DNA of 64,000 nt from Gossypium raimondii (taxonomy: Eukaryota; Streptophyta; Magnoliopsida; Malvales; Malvaceae): positions 42,077,192 through 42,141,191 of the forward strand of contig NC_068566.1 of NCBI RefSeq assembly GCF_025698545.1, written 5' to 3'. The notes under the pieces are model-generated. The model made no database searches and was not told the DNA's origin. It was given only the letters and a program-made list of their open reading frames with translations. Positions 1-13,072 of this stretch are shown here, piece by piece; position 1 is the first letter of the stretch; each line of letters opens with the position of its first letter. Made by a program: the position numbers and the translations under genes.

Positions 1-1217
1 AATTAAACAAACTTGGATTTTAAAGATCATCACAATGTTTTACAAATAAATAAACAAGATTCTTTCAAAGTAATTTTATAGCATTGTATTAAAGAGAAAC
101 TACTAACACGCATTTTTAAAAAAAAAATTAAATCAGTTTATTTTAACTCAAGTTTTTGCCTTTTCTTGGTTTATGTAATCGCTTAGATTGGGTTGTAACG
201 TTTAGGCCTGGTTTGAAGGGTTACATTAGTAGTTACGGTATGTTTTGCTTGATGAAATTGGTATAAAGCTTTAGGTTATATTTTGAACTTTGCCTATTGA
301 TATTCTAGTTAAAGAAATAATGCTTGCATATGAATGTTTATGTATGGTTAACTTGTCAAGAACGATAAAGTTTCCTTGTTGTTTAATGGTTGAATTGTTG
401 GTGTCAATGACGGCATATTGGTTGCTTGTTTGTATGATTAGTAAATTGATGTTTTGGCCTTGTAATGTACATATTTTGGAGTAGGTTTGAATGGTGTTAA
501 ATGGAACCATAGGTCATTTGGTATGATTGGTATGCAAATTGCTTAAAATAGATTATTTATGTTGCACACAATTTACCACACAGTCGTGTGTCACACACAG
601 GTGGTTGACACGGCCATATGTGCTACACGTTCAAGGTAACTTTAGGTCCACATGGCATTAGTTAGTTACACGATCAGGAGACACGACTGTGTGTCTCCTT
701 TCACATGGTCTGAGCTCTATCACACGGTTGAGCCACACGACCATGTCCCTACATCACACGGTCCCTGCCTTGCCACATGGTCGTGTGACCCTGTTTTCAT
801 TATTTGTCTATATTTTGAAAAAGTTTTGTTTTAATCTAGAATCATTCCCAGTTTGTTTTAAATGTTCCGTAAGTTCGATTTAGGCCTTGATATGATTGAA
901 TAACATGGAAATTATTGTAATTTATTATGAATTGATCTTTTTGGTTATGTTTGAGTGGTTGGTAACCACTATTTTGCATTCTTTCTATTATTTTGTAAAT
1001 GTTTCAAATTGGTTCTGATTTAGTTCTGAACTTGTTCAAAGGTTTTCGTAAGCCCAACTAAGACTCGATTTTGATTTTAATGCATGTTTAACATGGAATT
1101 AACTTGTATTTATTGATTATAGAATAATAATCAATAAATTGCTTGTGAATGTTCTGGTTTATTATTGTAGCATCCTATAGCTCGAGCCGGCAACCGGACC
1201 AAGTATAGGGTGTTATA
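1..1217. repeat. Ty3/gypsy LTR fragment, window edge
   Basis: About 560-790 holds many CACACGG/CCGTGTG-type short inverted motifs, and the segment ends near 1217 with a GGGTGTTATA-like terminus after a GAGCCGGCAACCGGACC stretch. The same motif set and a GGTGTTAC terminus occur in the long LTR at 34537-37860. I read it as the 3' part of a gypsy LTR whose other end lies outside the window. No reading frame of protein quality is present. Confidence 0.55.
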
Positions 1218-2690
1218 ATATGAATATGACTTTTGCTTGCACTCAAGATACACCTCATAGAGGTCTATCGATTAGATAAGGGTCATTTAGCCCATGAGAA
1301 TTGGCCAAGTTCAAAAAGCTATTGGAGAAGCCTATCAGATTGAAGCCTAGGTGACCCAATGATGCAAATTTGGAAAGATAGGCTACCTTGGTAAATATGG
1401 GACTAATCTTAGAAGACTGATGGGAATCATATCTTATAAGATTAGATTAGATTTGGTTATGTAAATTGATTATATAATCTTGAAAATCCCTAAATTTAAG
1501 GGATAAACTAGTATCATCCGTCGATAGAACATGATCTAGACTGTCGGTTTTGGGGAGCTCAACTATAAATAGAGAGCATCCCCTCACCTGTAAACCATCC
1601 ATTGTATTTTGAATTCTTAAGAGTAATAGAATTATTTGAGAGCATTTACTCAAACACCTCTCGTGCAGTGTTTTCTGTAGCTTTCTATTCTTTTGTGCTT
1701 TCTTTTGGCTAGAGTTGCTTACGCTATATAAATTGGTGCCTTGGAGGATTTTTTTTGTGAATCCTCACTTTGTGGTGGTTAGGGTGACTTAGATGTGAGT
1801 GAATCGAAAGGATCACCTAAGGTCGCATGGAACGCGAGACTAAAGTTCTAGTCCCGTGACACTAGTCGATGGTCAAGAAACTACCGACAAAGCAATGTCG
1901 ACAACTTTTTTTGTCTTTTACCAACCCTTATATATGCGGATAAAAGTGAATTATTTTTTAGTGTCTATTAATTTGATTTTTATAATAAATATCTAACACG
2001 TTTATATTATTAAATAAAAAATAATTATCTGTTCACAATATATTAAAAGCATATTAATCTATTTTCATACTAAAACAGTTTGTTACAAAATTACAAAATG
2101 GGTTAGATAACTATATATTATAAAAATAGTATGAAAACTAAAGTAGAATTTTTATGGCTAAAGAGAGTGATTTAATTACAAAGCGTAAAAATTAAAGTAG
2201 TTTTGCATACACTTTGTAACTATTTATATTATTACTATTTTAATGATTCAACTATTAAATTTATCAATATAATTGTACTTGTCATACACGTAAATTTTCG
2301 AATCGATCCGATATCTCTATCATATCAATCTAAAATACTCTATGTATTAATATATATTTAACTATTGAATTCTTTTAATATAAAATAAATAGTTAAAAAT
2401 TTTAAATATACATTAAAATTAACGTAATATATATTAATAAACCATAAAATATAAGAGTTGAATCATTAATATAAATTATATAAATTGGTTGGAAAGCATG
2501 TAAATAACACCTACTATATCAGGTCCCACATCAATCCGGAATAACTACATTAATATAACACTTATTTTTAGTTTTAAATAAAAAATCCTGTAATTTATAG
2601 TTTTAGTTGGTGTTTTCCCGCGTGATCCCTTTCCAGTGTTGACAGTTATAACTGAACAAGAAGCTATGTATGTATCTGCTTTGATTCTGT
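1218..2690. other. Intergenic: degenerate LTR-like piece, then AT-rich DNA
   Basis: From about 1225 to 1910 the base composition is more balanced, with a CTATAAATAGAG TATA-like site at about 1562 and a leader-like stretch after it. This resembles the promoter part of an LTR, but no ends, target duplication or primer-binding site were found. From about 1911 to 2690 the DNA is AT-rich and holds the upstream region of the Yippee-like gene. No gene is supported. Confidence 0.4.
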
Positions 2691-2700
2691 TTATATAAAA
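2691..2700 (+). promoter_or_regulatory. TATA box of the Yippee-like gene
   Basis: TTATATAAAA lies 178 bases upstream of the chosen ATG. Transcription would then start near 2725-2735, which places the upstream in-frame GTG at 2704 outside or at the very edge of the mRNA. Confidence 0.6.
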
Positions 2701-2877
2701 GCAGTGGAAGCATTCATTCCCAGTTCTCCTTCCATCCCAAGAAGAACCTTAATATATCCATTTGGGAAGTATATCAAGAAACCACTCTCACTCGGTCTTT
2801 TCTCCGTTTCCTTCTCAACTCTCATCTTCTTTGTAGCATACGCTTTGGGTGTTTGTTTCTTGGGCTCAGCTCAGACA

Positions 2878-4300
2878 ATGGACAATCAAAAAGATAGTGG
2901 ATCATCACCTCCTCAAGTTCCTTCTTTGAATTTAATGCCGCCACCTCCAAATGTCGTTAGATATGGATCATCGTCATCTTCTCAAGTTCCTTCTTTGAAT
3001 ACAATGCCGCCGCCTCCAAAACAATCATCTCAAGTTCCTTCTTGGTTTCGAATGTCGCCACCTCGAAACGTCGCGTCGTCGTCATCATCTTCATCGTCGT
3101 TGTCATCATCTCAAGTTCCTTCTTGGTTACAAATGCCTCCACCTCCAAACGTCGGATCATCATCATCATCATCATCATCATCTCAAGTTCCTTCTTGTTT
3201 ACGAACGCCTCCACCTCCAAACGTCGGATCATCATCATCATCATCTCCTCAAGTTCCTTTTTCGCAGCCGCGTCCAAACATCGCTAGATATCCAATGAAC
3301 AATCAAAATATTAGCGGATCATCATCATCATCTCCTCAATTTCCGTTTCCGACGCCTCCAAACGCCGTTAGATATCCAGTGACTAGTCTAAATGGTTTCT
3401 ACTTATGCCGAAATTGCAGAAACCACATCAGCTGCTGGACCAACGTTATTCAACGCGTATCAAATCTCTCTCTCTCTCTCCCCCCCCCCCTCTCTGTATA
3501 TATACATATGTATATCAAGATCTTGTTTTACTACTGGCAGTGGCACTTCAATTCTTGTTGAAGGTTTACGGGGATATATTTAGCAGAAAAGCAATTATTT
3601 GGTCTAAGATTAGTATTTCAATCTAACATTATGTGGTGTTCCAAGAATAGTTGTTCACTTTTAAATCAACTTTTCAGGTACCAGGGAGTCTTCAGATACC
3701 TGGGGTGAGTGGAGATGCAATTCTCTGCCGCGATGCGTAAGATACACAATCACCCAAACTACATTTCATTCTGTAATAAACAACAATAATTACAATTTAA
3801 TCTTTCTTCTTGATTGATATATAGTGTCAATGTGAAGATCGATAAATCGCGTCGTTGGTATATTAACAATCTGCCAGTGGTATGTTTCCATTGCGGAGGA
3901 TGCAACACAACCCTAGGCGAGAAATTTGTAAGTGTGACTCTGTATCTGAAATTTTGAATGTCCCTTTATTATACGTTTAATGAGATTAAGAAATGCATAT
4001 CTTTGTATTGCGATTACCGCTTTCAGCTCGTGTGCGATCGGCTTGACCATTCTATATTCGAAGGAAATTATTTACTTCATGCGTAAGTTATTTTTCCCTT
4101 CAAATACAGAATCATATTCTGAAATGAAGCTAATACAATGAAAATCCGAAATCTGGTTTTTGAATGAAAATGGTGGTGGTTACAGGGACCGGATACTGGA
4201 ATGGAATGGAAGCCAGTTGTGCCATGCTCACACACATGAGCCAGTCGAAGAAACTCGAACTTTATTAAGAAAGCAATTTCTACAAGGAAAAAACGAATGA
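2878..4300 (+). CDS. Yippee-like zinc-binding protein with Pro/Ser-rich N-terminal extension
   Basis: I reconstruct five exons: 2878-3456, 3678-3736, 3825-3927, 4027-4082 and 4186-4300, giving 303 residues. All introns are GT/AG and the frame is continuous. The C-terminal part follows the Yippee fold: YLCRNC (Cys177, Cys180), GVSGDAILCRDAVNV, then CGGCNTTLGEKF (Cys236, Cys239) and FEGNYLLHADRILEW. The two CxxC pairs would bind one zinc. Yippee proteins are usually about 100-130 residues; here roughly 170 extra residues precede the domain and consist of repeats of QVPS, MPPPPNV and serine runs. The ATG at 2878 is chosen because the reading frame upstream has no ATG and the TATA box lies at 2691. 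The LGW and TGxH positions of typical Yippee proteins are altered (LGEKF, INNLPV), so it is a divergent member. Its function is unknown; plant Yippee-like proteins are small nuclear or cytosolic zinc proteins. Confidence 0.85.
3464..3490 (+). repeat. CT/C microsatellite in intron 1
   Basis: A (CT)n run followed by ten or more C lies directly after the first splice donor of the Yippee-like gene. Its length is likely to vary between accessions. Confidence 0.85.
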
Positions 4301-6180
4301 TGCTGTTATGTTTTTCATTTTTTTAGTTTACTACTGTTTAGAGTTCTCTGAATAGTCATCAAAATATTGTGCAGTTAAAAACAAGGATTTTTTAAGCAAA
4401 ACCAACTTTGATGAGCTCTAAAACATGTTGATATTTCTTTGGTATATACTATATAGTAGGCTCATTTTGCCATGTATTATGATGCTATGTGCCCATTTTG
4501 TGTTTTGGGATTCCACCAATCTAATGTTTCTTCCATCAATTCTAAGCATCCAAATGCAGAGACTATTGGGTTGCTTATGAAGAACCTCAAGAGGACGAAG
4601 GTATTTTATGCATATGATGGTCAGTCATTCGATGGTAAATATAGGATGGAGATGAATAATCTTTGCTAAAATAAAGGCTAAATAGTTTTGGAAAGAGAGC
4701 AATGTTTTTAGCCTAAATAGTTTGTGCTACACTATGGGGAAGATTGTAGCAATGAATTAATGTTATTTATTTACAAAATATAATTAGCTATTATATTTTA
4801 TTTTCCTTTTTTTGGCATAGAATTATATCAAATTTGTAACAAAGCTGTTATATCTTTCTAAGAATATGATAAGAAGGTGGAGAATCAAAAAGTTACCATG
4901 ATAATCCATCTTTAATAGATCCATTGCATGATATTTTGACCCTGCATAGGATAAAAACACAAAAAAAGCCAACCAATTATATCCACACAACAGATATTCA
5001 AAAAACCTAGCACAGATTCCTCTCACATGCCTTGTCAGGCAAGTCAATTTGCTAGCATACCCCTGCAACCACAGCCGAAGCTCTAACTATAATGGTGGTA
5101 AGGTTTTCGCCAGCTTTATAAGCGACGGGAGCGGTGGCTTGACACCGGAAAATAGGTTCTTTACTGCCTGCAGTAGGCCAAAGAGTGAGAACATGGCTGC
5201 TAACAAATCAACAGGTAACTTACTAGGAAAAATGTTTTTTACTGTGGTTCCTAAACTGCCAATAACTCCAAACAGCCAAGGGAAATATTTAAGTGGTAAA
5301 AAAATTCAGTAACCCTCACTAATCACCCTCAACCAGTTTCCGGGTTGGGTTATCCAAAGTTGATTTGACATTTGAGAGATTGTAAATTGTACCAAGCCTT
5401 AGAATAACCACAATTTGGATTAAAAAATAGATATAAGCTTGTCTAAAATATTCATCTATTCTAATAGAGAGCTTAACCTGTGCTTCCCAATTCCAGAAAA
5501 ATCAAACCGCTACCAACTTCCAATCAAGAAACCTGTTGTTGCTTTTGTCTTCAAGTCAGATCTTTATAATAGTGTATGGCCTTGGCAGTTTGCATGAGAA
5601 TGTGCAGTTGAAAACAATGTTTTTACAGCCAAACCCAACAATTTTCTGTAGTGAAACTAAAACTCAAGTGAGAGCAGAGCTCTTTAATGTGCTCTAGAAC
5701 CCAGCTCACATTTCTTTACGATATACCTCATTAAGAATGCAATTCCGTTTAGTACATAACCGCTCACTTAACCTACCACTATTTCGTGCCCTTTTTTAAT
5801 AATCACATTTGGTTTAAGAGAGTTCTAACATTTGGCAATTGTTGCGATTCTCAAGAGAGTACAGTGGCAAATTTAATGAATTAAGAATTAATATTAGATT
5901 TAGTAAAGAATTTGATGAAACTAAAAGATTTAATTTTAATCGAAATTATCTAAGAAATAAATAAATTTAAAAACTAGCCAAAAACAAGCTCCAAGAAATT
6001 AAGTTGTCGTTAATAGCATTAATTTCTACAATAGTCATATCAGGATCGAGTAGATCCATCTCGCCAATACAAACCATATATCAAAATAAATATGCAGAAA
6101 TTTCAGAAAAATAACCATAAAAACCACACCGATCTAATTTAAAAAGCAACCTCCTAACCCTAACCCCAACTACAGATCAA
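4301..6180. other. Intergenic, unidentified remnants
   Basis: This spans the 3' flank of the Yippee-like gene and the 3' flank of H2B. About 4860-5290 is less AT-rich and on the minus strand gives short open stretches, including a hydrophobic one around 5110-5200. They are broken by stops and I do not recognise the source. The rest is AT-rich with no supported gene. Confidence 0.35.
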
Positions 6181-6192
6181 CTAATAGCCTTT

Positions 6193-6636
6193 TCAAGATG
6201 AAGTAAACTTGGTCACGGCCTTGGTACCTTCAGAAACGGCGTGCTTGGCAAGCTCACCGGGAAGTACAAGCCTAACAGCGGTCTGGATTTCCCTGGAAGT
6301 GATGGTGGGTTTCTTGTTGTACCTCGCGAGCCTAGAGGCTTCCTGAGCAAGCTTCTCGAAGATATCGTTGATGAAACTGTTCATGATCCCCATAGCTTTG
6401 CTAGAGATCCCGATGTCAGGGTGAACTTGCTTCAGGACCTTGAAGATGTAGATCTTGTAGGTCTCGACGCTCTTCTTAACTCTCTTCTTCTTCTTGTCTC
6501 CGGCAGCCGCTCCGCCTTCCTTGGGAAGCTTTTTACCAGCCTTAGGCTTCTTCTCTGCCGGGGCTTTCTCAGCTACGGCTTTCTTCTCCTCGGCAGGCTT
6601 CTTCTCGGCTGGCTTTTTTTCAGCTTTTGGTGCCAT
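6193..6636 (-). CDS. Histone H2B
   Basis: An intronless gene of 147 codons encodes a core nucleosome protein that pairs with H2A. The N-terminal tail (residues 1 to about 55) is the plant type, with repeated AEKKPAE-like blocks and many lysines. The histone fold follows from [20 protein letters not shown] through [30 protein letters not shown] and [15 protein letters not shown], ending in AVTKFTSS. Lys143 in that tail matches the conserved ubiquitination site of plant H2B. Length and sequence match plant H2B in full, without gaps. A TATA box and a histone-type promoter element lie upstream (6741-6807), consistent with S-phase expression. Open frames on the other strand here are shadows of this gene. 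Confidence 0.98.
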   Translation of the reverse strand: MAPKAEKKPAEKKPAEEKKAVAEKAPAEKKPKAGKKLPKEGGAAAGDKKKKRVKKSVETYKIYIFKVLKQVHPDIGISSKAMGIMNSFINDIFEKLAQEASRLARYNKKPTITSREIQTAVRLVLPGELAKHAVSEGTKAVTKFTSS

Positions 6637-6740
6637 TTTTTCAAAAAGATTAGATTTTGTTTGGCTTGAAGGAAAACAAGGGATGAAAGAATTGAGCTTG
6701 ATGGAAAATATGAGATGAGATACTTCTGATGTGTTTGGTT

Positions 6741-6750
6741 GTTTTTATAG
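6741..6750 (-). promoter_or_regulatory. TATA box of histone H2B
   Basis: On the minus strand it reads CTATAAAAAC, about 105 bases upstream of the H2B ATG. Confidence 0.7.
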
Positions 6751-6789
6751 AAAGAGAAGTGGAGCGGTTATTGGTGTGTGTAGGTTTCA

Positions 6790-6807
6790 CGAGGATCGCT
6801 GACGTGG
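6790..6807 (-). promoter_or_regulatory. Histone promoter type I element (hexamer plus octamer)
   Basis: On the minus strand it reads CCACGTCAGCGATCCTCG. This fits the plant histone type I element CCACGTCANCGATCCGCG with one mismatch, combining the ACGTCA hexamer with a near-octamer. It sits about 40 bases upstream of the TATA box, the usual place for elements giving replication-linked histone expression. Confidence 0.8.
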
Positions 6808-6810
6808 TAG

Positions 6811-7378
6811 ATCTAGACCGTCCGATAAAGTTGATACGAGGGACTGAAATGACGGTGGAGATGGCTTGGATATTTGTGATCCATTATTTTTCGACTCGGA
6901 TTGCTGAGTTGGTGCTACATTGCCTCCAAAATTTCAGCTAATGCTATTACAAAAGCACCCTCTATGATACATGTTGTTAGAGCCGAGAATTCTTTAAAAA
7001 GTAGGGCTAAGAAAGAAAATTAAAATTAAATCAAAATCAATTTGAATTGTCAACTTTTGATGAATTTTAGAATACAATTTAAAATTTAACTAAATTTTGT
7101 TTTTTTGTTTTTTTAACAACCTATTATAAGTTTTGATCATATCTGTTCTTTTTTACACGATGTCTAAAACTACCCATAACCCCTCCTCAACTTTAAATAA
7201 GAGGATAATGCGCTTCAGCGAACTCGAACACACATCCTCCTCGATTAAATGTGATTAAATGAATTCATGTTACAAGTTAATTCAACGTCAATTCGATTAA
7301 TAAAATTATTAAAAAATTAATTTTAATAAACTAATGAGTATTAATAAAATAATATTTTGTCTTTTACTATTTTATATG
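6811..7378. other. Intergenic AT-rich DNA
   Basis: Upstream flank of H2B, then AT-rich sequence up to the copia LTR. No gene or clear repeat was seen. Confidence 0.5.
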
Positions 7379-8206
7379 TGTTGGGGTTTTCTATTTACTC
7401 ATTTCATGTTCTGTTAGAACGAGAACAATTTTTTTACTTCAACCGTGTGGAAGGTTTCGACCTTATGGACGGTCAATGTTTTCAGCCTTTAAACTAGTAG
7501 CATGTTTGACAAAACAACAAGTGATGTGTAGCTAGGACTTTCTAATTCTTCAACCGATCTTCTTGATAAAACCATGAGTTTATTGAATAAATATTGAGTT
7601 ACTGTTTTTATTCTTATCTTTTAGAGTAATATTTCAAGTTGTCGGTGAACTTGTTTATGAAGGCTATTGTGAGATAAATACTGAAGATAATTTATGAGAT
7701 AATTTCAGCTTTTAAATGGTGTTTAAAGCTTATCAAAACTCTGTTGAATGGACTTTTGTATCAACCTATAAATAGGTTGCTTGTGGCGTCACTCAAAGTG
7801 TAGATTCGAAGTGTCTTTGTCGACAACTTTGTTGTGTTATGTGGTTATTCAATGACATTTTTTTAGATATTATTGGAAGAGGTTTGTTGATTGTATGGTG
7901 AGGTATTTGAGTGGCTCATTTGTGACAATTGGGGTTAGTGTTGGGGCTATAATTATTTCTTTGTGTAAGGATAGATTAAGCTTAAGCCAATAGGTGATCC
8001 AGACGATTGTTAAATAAAACCATTCACTGGACAAGACTCCGCAAACGTAGGACCATTGTGTTTGAACTATGTTAACAAATATCATGTGTTAATTTTCTCC
8101 TCACATTGCTCATTGCGTTACTTTGCATTCAACATTTATGCTTGTTTCTATTCTAACAGCAATTAAAATGAAATTGTTTTTCAAGTGCAAACTAATTGCT
8201 TTTTCA
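7379..8206 (+). mobile_element. Ty1/copia-type LTR
   Basis: The segment begins TGTTGGGG and ends TTTTTCA, the TG...CA form of an LTR, about 828 bases. It contains a CCTATAAATAGG TATA region near 7765. A primer-binding site for initiator tRNA-Met follows two bases after its end. The partner LTR is not visible in the window. Confidence 0.7.
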
Positions 8207-8207
8207 A

Positions 8208-8220
8208 TTGGTATCAAAGC
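8208..8220 (+). promoter_or_regulatory. Retrotransposon primer-binding site (tRNA-iMet)
   Basis: TTGGTATCAAAGC differs at one base from the TGGTATCAGAGC typical of plant copia elements. It lies immediately after the LTR, which fixes the orientation as +. Confidence 0.8.
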
Positions 8221-8483
8221 AAGATTTAAGAGTTGTTTGAATGAATAGAAAGGTCGTTCTATCCCTTATCCACCTTTAGTGATTAAAACATCAAATTCAA
8301 ATCATGACAAATATGTTCAACAACAAAAAGAAAGCGTTTAGCCAAACATGGAAATGTTGTGCCAATTGAAGTCATCGTGGGAAGAAGTTATCATTATCAA
8401 ATGAGAAAAAGAAAAGCTTAAAATTGCGATCAAAGAAAAATATAATGTTATCGCCAATCTTAAGAAGGCTGGCGTAATACTTG
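8221..8483 (+). pseudogene. Degenerate copia leader/gag remnant
   Basis: The stretch after the primer-binding site is A-rich and has short open pieces on the plus strand interrupted by stops, as expected for the start of a decayed gag. It is cut off at 8484, where another LTR-like sequence begins. The assignment rests mainly on position. Confidence 0.4.
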
Positions 8484-10632
8484 TGTAATGACTCAGATTT
8501 CATCCGAGGGTTGAATATATCTATACATGCCCAGAGGCCTTGCAAATGTCACTACTGCCAAACCATCAGTAATTCAGTTACCCTCCTTAAATATACGTGT
8601 CACCCCAATCCTCCAAGATGTTGAATCATTTCTTTAATAGCTCACAACACTGCTGAATGATGTAACTCAACTGATATGAAAGTGTATGCGATTTAGCGAG
8701 CAAAGTGATTGCACTTGTAAGTGCATTACATGAACACGTGATAAGTGTTTGGACATGATAAGCATGATGAATGAAAGTGTGCATAAACCAATAAATAAAT
8801 GTGTAACATGGATATATTGGCCTTGTGATCTCTTGAAAACATTTGATATAATTAGCATGCCCTAGGATTTGAGTATTCATATATGTGTTTTGTTATTGGG
8901 ACATAATTGGAGGGATAAGAGGATGTAGAGCATGAATCCATTCATTGAGATATGTTGGTGTGTTTAGAGAGTGTTAGCTTAATGCTACACTTACTTGGGA
9001 CATGTTAGACTCTATGAGTCATTAGTGTAATAGAGATCTATGTATCCGATGTGCTGTATTTTTATACATATTAATGCTACACTTTACTTGGGACATGTTA
9101 GACTCTATGATATGAGTCATTAGTGTAATAGAGATCTATGTATCCGATGTGCTGTATTTTTATACATATTTCATAATCACAAGATGTCAATGTATCAACA
9201 TGAATAAATGTTTGGTGATGATAAGTGTATATTTGGTTACTAGTCTTACTTGTAACCTTGATCTTGTGGTTTATTTGTAGCATCTTTGAGCATTCACTAA
9301 GCTTTTCCAAGCTCACGCTCTATTGTGTTTACCCTTTTGCAGAGAAATAGCTTACGTGGAGTGGTAAAGTGAGCTTGCTTGAGATCCTAAGGCAAAGTAA
9401 CCTAATTGTGTATGTGAAATGGTTTTCGTGGACAATAAAAGATGGCAATGTGGGTTTATTTTGAGGAATCAGACTTTAGTTTTGTTTTTGGATTGTAAAT
9501 GGACTTTCCATGGACTGTTTAAGGACTTTTATAACTGGTTTTGGACGCTTTTAATGTTTGGATTGATGCATAAAAGATGCTAGATGTATGGCTAAGTTAT
9601 ATGTTGATTAGCATGCATGTGCCTTAGTAATTTATGGTTAGATGCTTAAATAACTTGTTGAATTATTGGAAAGATGCAAAATGATCAAATGGCAAAGTAT
9701 GGACCTATAATGCACTTTAAATTTCCTTACATGCAAAATTAGTATGTTGTGTAAATTGAATCGGGACTTTAGGAAGCATGTTAACATAGATTGAATGGCA
9801 AGGTATGTTAATGTATGTTTAAATGTGTTCGAGAATGTTTGGAGTGATCTATATATGCCATATGACATGTTAGGATAGAGTAACAAGTTTGAAAACACGA
9901 ATCGGTATGTGTAATGGAGTGTCAAAACATCATATACAAGTTGTTGCAATTTTATTGCAAATTTTCCAATTGTCGTCGTGACAAGCCTTAAACAACATTG
10001 TGACAAGGGATTGTCGTCAGGACGAAGGACTCCATCTAGGCGATGTCGTGACATGAAAAATCACGTCGTCTCGACGTGGCTGGCTAAGTGCTTGGGCATT
10101 TTCGTTAACTTTGCAATTAAGTCCTGATTTTTAAGCAATGCAATTGGAGGCCTTAAACACCACAAAATGCTTTGAAGATTTATGTGACTGAGTTTTATAC
10201 ATTGAAGTTAAAAATGATATATTGAATTTCATAAAGAGGTTTTCCTAGATATTTTGTAAAATTTACGTTTTAGTCCATAAACTTTGTTTTGAAATTCAAT
10301 AAGTTTTAACCTTAATTTTGAACTAAAATTTTCGGTTATGGTTTCAAATAAAATTCCCAAGGCACTTGTTAGATTTATTTCATGATTTATGAGTATTTCA
10401 CGTACATTATGCAAAATGACATTTTTTACATCTATAGTTACTTTGCTGTGTTCTGCCAAACGAAGCATGTCTTAGGCTTTTGCATGTTTAAATTACTTAA
10501 TTAAACGTGTATTTGCTTGGTGTGAATGGTGGTTTGTGGTGTGTTTGGTGATCGATAAGGAGAGTCACGTAAGTGGCTAATGTGACTTCCAGATTCGGGT
10601 CGAATCGTCCCGACCAGGTTTGGGGTGCCACA
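8484..10632. repeat. LTR-like sequence, probably a solo or truncated gypsy LTR
   Basis: The segment starts TGTAATGACTCAG and ends GGTTTGGGGTGCCACA, a TG...CA pair about 2.1 kb apart. It interrupts the copia remnant. It has no coding capacity and includes a GTCGTGACA/CGTCGTCTCGACG-rich part at 9960-10080 and an internal duplication at 8981-9170. I could not find a matching target duplication, so both boundaries are tentative. Confidence 0.45.
8981..9170 (+). repeat. Tandem duplication, about 92 and 98 bp
   Basis: Two near-identical units, 8981-9072 and 9073-9170, both start AATGCTACAC and run through ATGTATCCGATGTGCTG. The second has small insertions (an extra T, and ATATG). Confidence 0.9.
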
Positions 10633-11450
10633 ATAGCAACCAGTATTTTTTTTATTTTAAAATTTATGTATGGTGAGATTTGAACCCATACCAACAATAT
10701 TTTTAAAATATTGTCGTTATCGCTTCAATCAAAACTTTAATTTTTTATGAGTATTTTATACTTGAGTTTTATTTAATCTCATTATTTAATATATATAAAT
10801 ACTTTTTTATATACATATATCAAATGTTTTCCGAAAACAGCTATAAATCCGAAATGGCACATTGAAACAAATTAGTACTAATACATATTAATACCAATAA
10901 AAAATGATTCGTCCACTCGTACGATACTGATTACTTTGGTTTGCACCCATTCCTTTCGTTTTCCATTACACGTGTTGGTACTTCAAGCAATTTTCTTAAC
11001 CCCAATCCTTTATTAGTCACATTGCTTTTCTTTAGATAGAAAAATTAACTTGACTATTTAAACTTTAACAAAAATGACATGATAGGCCATGTGTGCTTCA
11101 TAAAATTTAAAAAATTAAAAAGTAATTCAAATTTTTATAAGAAAGCTCATAAAATTTTTTTTAAATATCAATGTCGAGAATGAAGTACATGTAGGTTATC
11201 ACGTCGTTTGCCACATCAATAATGTTAACAAATTAATGGTTTGGCCAATTTTTCCATAAAAAATAAATTGACTAAATTTTTAATGTTGAGAAATAAAGTG
11301 GTCCAAAAAAAGAATTAGGGTCAAAATGATAAAAGAGGTAAATGTTAGAGGCTAAGTTAATAATTATGCCTTAATCTTTTAACCTTTGTGACCCGACCCA
11401 TCAACTCCACTAATTGGGTCTTAAGCTCCGAGCCTAAAGAGAAACTGTTT
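10633..11450. other. Intergenic AT-rich DNA upstream of RPS15A
   Basis: AT-rich with no supported gene. Its right part is probably distal promoter of the ribosomal protein gene. Confidence 0.5.
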
Positions 11451-11457
11451 CGTTAGT

Positions 11458-11570
11458 TGGGCCTTTCTGGCATGGTTCTGTCTATCCAGCAGATGAGTTT
11501 AGTTTGGAAGGCAAATATAAACCCAATAAGCGTTTTCGTACCCTAGAAGCGTAGTCTTCAAATAACCCTA
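11458..11570 (+). promoter_or_regulatory. Site II and telo-box motifs of the RPS15A promoter
   Basis: A TGGGCC site II motif lies at 11458-11463 and an AACCCTA telo-box at 11564-11570, with a related CCCTAG at about 11540. This pairing is characteristic of plant translation-machinery genes. A 5' UTR intron follows (11635-11866, GTAAGC...CCGCAG), a frequent arrangement in these genes. Confidence 0.7.
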
Positions 11571-11848
11571 GCTCTCCCTTTTTGTGCTCCCTTCTCTAAA
11601 GAAACACGGTAGAGGTAGCCGTTTTTGCTTTCAGGTAAGCTCTCATTTTCTCTCAAATATTACTTCCTAGATTTGTTTGTCTATATATTAGCATTAAATG
11701 GTTTGGAATATTGTAATATAATGGACAATGTTGGGTTTTGGTTGTAATGGTATTTTCCATTTCTCCTTGATTAACTGAGTGTTTGCTAAAAGAATGATCT
11801 GCTTTTTATCTAATCTTTGAACTTTTATAAATGCTTGTTTGTTATTGA

Positions 11849-12659
<811 letters not shown>

Positions 12660-13072
12660 GACAAATCTGAGTTCTTTTTATTTGGTTTATTTCTCTTCAT
12701 GTAGGACATGGTAGTTTTCCTCAACCTAAGTTGGTGTCAATTTAATTTTTGTTTATCTGGGATTATACCTATGTTTTGGGTATGGTGTTTGAGATTACGA
12801 GTTGCTTGTTTTTTGTTGGTAATAGATTTCTTGCCTGTAGAAGTTTGAAAGCTTCTGCTGATTAATTTAGAAATGAGAAAGTTGATTAAAACCATTATGT
12901 GATATTGATATGATAACTCTTATGTACTTGTGTATGAATATCTTGAGGAAATGTACTTCATAGGTATACCTCGAGCATATATCAAAACTTCCTACATTCG
13001 AAGGGAAGTTGTTTGGAGCTTCTTTCTTTGATGATTTGAACTAGAGTTTAGCCCTCAAAGCAGATTCGGGTC
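12660..13072. other. RPS15A 3' flank
   Basis: Contains the 3' UTR and following DNA. No separate gene is visible. Confidence 0.5.

Noticed and set aside
2704..2877. N-terminal extension of the Yippee-like protein from a GTG with a hydrophobic segment
   Set aside because: There is no ATG in that stretch, and the TATA box at 2691 puts it in the 5' UTR.
2957..3287. Poly-Met, poly-Ile and poly-Ser open frames on both strands
   Set aside because: They are other-frame readings of the TCA/TCG repeats in exon 1 of the Yippee-like gene.
6241..6941. Plus-strand open frames across H2B and its promoter
   Set aside because: They are antisense shadows of the H2B gene and carry no family motif.
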